From: Desulfuromonadales bacterium C00003068 | GTDB lineage: Bacteria; Desulfobacterota; Desulfuromonadia; Desulfuromonadales; Desulfuromonadaceae | DNA: 7,589 nucleotides | NCBI GenBank assembly: GCA_001751155.1 | Contig: MAXR01000059.1 | Span: 1 to 7,589, forward strand | Direction: 5' to 3' | Shown here: piece after piece, positions 6,684 through 7,589 of the stretch | Layout: each line of letters opens with the position of its first letter | Position numbering within the stretch: the stretch's first letter is position 1 | The notes under the pieces: model-generated | The model's input: the letters and a program-made list of their open reading frames with translations, nothing else | Told to the model about the DNA's origin: nothing | Database searches by the model: none | Position numbers and translations under genes: made by a program

Positions 6684-7441
6684 ACCTCACTTTTCCAGCC
6701 TGCTGACAACTTCAACAGCCGTCGCGCATTATCCTGCGTAGTGTTCAACACATCCTGTTCTGATTCATTACGTAACTGTGCTATTTTTTGGCCAATGTGC
6801 GTTAAAACCGCCGTCCAGTCCTGCGGCCCGTAGTGCTGTGGCCACGGCGCATCGGTTTCCAGTACCAGCATTTCAGCAGGCAGCTGCGTAACCGCCTCAG
6901 CCACATGTCGTGCTTTATCATTCAGAATCAGCCGACCAACACCAATACCAAAACCTAACTTATGCAGGGCAAGAGCCACCTCGACACTCGCTGAATAGCC
7001 GTGAACAATGCCACCAACTGTCGCGGCCGATTCCTGCTGTAATATCTCTAACAAACGACCATAACGCTTAACACAATGGAGAATCAATGGTTTACCAACC
7101 TCTAACGCTAAACGTATTTGCTGCCGCAACACAATCTCTTGGTTCTCGCCACTGGATTCAAGCGCAGCATCTAAGCCAACCTCACCAATTGCCACCACCT
7201 GCGGATGATGGAGTAACCTTTTTAACTGTTGCCGACAGGTCTCACACCAACAATCAACTTGCTGAGGATGTAAGCCAAGCGCCAACAAAACATTTGGCTG
7301 GTCAGCAAATTGCGCCAACATGAGGTGCCAATCTTCTTGGGTCACAGCCGGTACGAGCACAGGACCAGACATTTTTAGCTGTTGAGGCAACAAGTGTAGA
7401 TGGATATGTGTATCAAACAAGAGACCCCTCGTTTCTCGCAT
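6680..7441 (-). CDS. TatD-family metal-dependent hydrolase
   Basis: The protein is a TIM-barrel amidohydrolase-fold enzyme; TatD relatives act as metal-dependent DNases or 3'-5' exonucleases in the cytoplasm. The full metal-ligand set is visible: H12 and H14 in DTHIH, E87 in IGEVGLD (85-91), H122 in LILHC, H147 in GIVHGYS and D197 in LETDAPW (194-200). The 253-residue length is normal. It opens the tatD-tcdA-tauE unit; its TGA overlaps the first tcdA GTG by 4 bp. The ATG at 7441 has no good SD. TTG at 7420 (residue 8, just before FDTHIH) has GAGGGG (7430-7425) at proper distance, so the true product may be 246 residues. It is close to the TatD/YjjV/YcfH group, but I cannot tell which member, so no symbol is given. 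Confidence 0.93.
   Translation of the reverse strand: MRETRGLLFDTHIHLHLLPQQLKMSGPVLVPAVTQEDWHLMLAQFADQPNVLLALGLHPQQVDCWCETCRQQLKRLLHHPQVVAIGEVGLDAALESSGENQEIVLRQQIRLALEVGKPLILHCVKRYGRLLEILQQESAATVGGIVHGYSASVEVALALHKLGFGIGVGRLILNDKARHVAEAVTQLPAEMLVLETDAPWPQHYGPQDWTAVLTHIGQKIAQLRNESEQDVLNTTQDNARRLLKLSAGWKSEV
6685..6688 (-). promoter_or_regulatory. Ribosome binding site favouring the tcdA start at 6677
   Basis: GAGG (6688-6685) is only one base from GTG 6683, too close to serve it, but 7 bases from GTG 6677 and 10 from GTG 6674. This argues that the annotated start is two or three codons too early. Confidence 0.45.
7425..7430 (-). promoter_or_regulatory. SD-like GAGGGG supporting an internal TTG start of tatD
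   Basis: GAGGGG (7430-7425) lies 4 bases before TTG 7420-7418 (6 bases counted from GAGG). It falls inside the longer ATG-initiated frame and may be the real initiation site. Confidence 0.35.
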
Positions 7442-7469
7442 ATAAGTTGATGGTTAACGTGCCCAGCAA
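7439..7469 (-). promoter_or_regulatory. Weak candidate promoter for tatD-tcdA-tauE
   Basis: TTGCTG (7469-7464) and TTATAT (7445-7440, spacer 18) or TATATG (7444-7439, spacer 19) read toward tatD. The predicted start point, near 7433, lies inside the ATG frame and would suit the TTG start at 7420. Both boxes are poor matches. Confidence 0.25.
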
Positions 7470-7521
7470 GGCTTAATTGCTATTTGCTAGCGAGTGTGTT
7501 ACTTCTTCCGGCCTAGTAGCC

Positions 7522-7589
7522 TGTCGAACTTAACATGGACCTACTGCGAAATAGCCTGACTTGGCCCATATTCCCGATAATTATCGACA
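7522..7589. repeat. Imperfect inverted repeat at the window edge, possible mobile-element end or recombination site
   Basis: The segment begins TGTCGA (7522-7527) and ends TCGACA (7584-7589, the last base of the window), a perfect 6-bp terminal inversion. Inside, AACATGGACC (7532-7541) and, read from the other end, AATATGGGCC (7572-7563) match at 8 of 10 positions; the right arm has about 7 extra bases. The right arm contains the perfect palindrome CGATAATTATCG (7575-7586). TAGCCTG also occurs directly repeated at 7517-7523 and 7552-7558. Such nested terminal repeats are typical of sites for tyrosine recombinases or of transposon ends. No recombinase gene is in the window, and I cannot name the element. 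Confidence 0.5.

Noticed and set aside
1..7589. CRISPR arrays, tRNA/rRNA genes, riboswitches, phage genes and defence systems.
   Set aside because: I read both strands for repeat arrays, cloverleaf-like segments and hallmark proteins and found none; all long frames are housekeeping or metabolic genes.

Overview
The window looks like a piece of a moderate-GC bacterial chromosome, most likely from a gammaproteobacterium. The reasons are a GluQ-type tRNA(Asp) synthetase, a TcdA/TatD pair, E. coli-like promoter spacing and ordinary SD-led genes. This is inference from gene content, and no species can be named. It holds one edge-truncated gene and seven complete protein genes. There is no rRNA, tRNA, CRISPR array or complete insertion sequence.

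Left part (1-1496): an Rrf2-family, probably iron-sulfur, regulator runs leftward off the window. It is divergent from gluQ, which glutamylates queuosine in tRNA(Asp). The 127-bp gap between them carries a good candidate promoter for each direction. gluQ has no Shine-Dalgarno sequence, and its promoter places the transcription start almost on the ATG. gluQ converges with the sdh operon on a shared hairpin that reads as a terminator in both directions.

Middle part (1522-5185, minus strand): sdhC-sdhA-sdhB encode a three-subunit, di-heme (B-type) succinate:quinone oxidoreductase or fumarate reductase. This is the Bacillus/Wolinella/Bacteroidetes architecture, not the four-subunit SdhCDAB usual in gammaproteobacteria. 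The genes are tightly coupled (11-bp gap, then 1-bp overlap). The 318 bp upstream contain a candidate promoter, a TGTATACA dyad and a long leader. The leader holds a possible 12-codon peptide ending in Pro-Pro-Pro-Asn, whose proline codons form the 5' arm of a terminator-like hairpin. This is the most original regulatory idea in the window and is unproven.

Right part (5186-7441, minus strand): tatD, tcdA and a TauE/SafE-family membrane protein overlap successively (4 bp, then 11 bp), so they probably form one transcript. They supply a metal-dependent nuclease or hydrolase, the enzyme that cyclises t6A37 to ct6A37 in tRNA, and a putative anion or sulfur-compound exporter. With gluQ, two of the eight genes are tRNA anticodon-loop modification enzymes.

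Right edge (7442-7589): no gene is seen. The last 68 bp form an imperfect inverted repeat that begins TGTCGA and ends TCGACA at the final base of the window, with further similarity inside the arms and a perfect 12-bp palindrome. It looks like a recombination site or the end of a mobile element.
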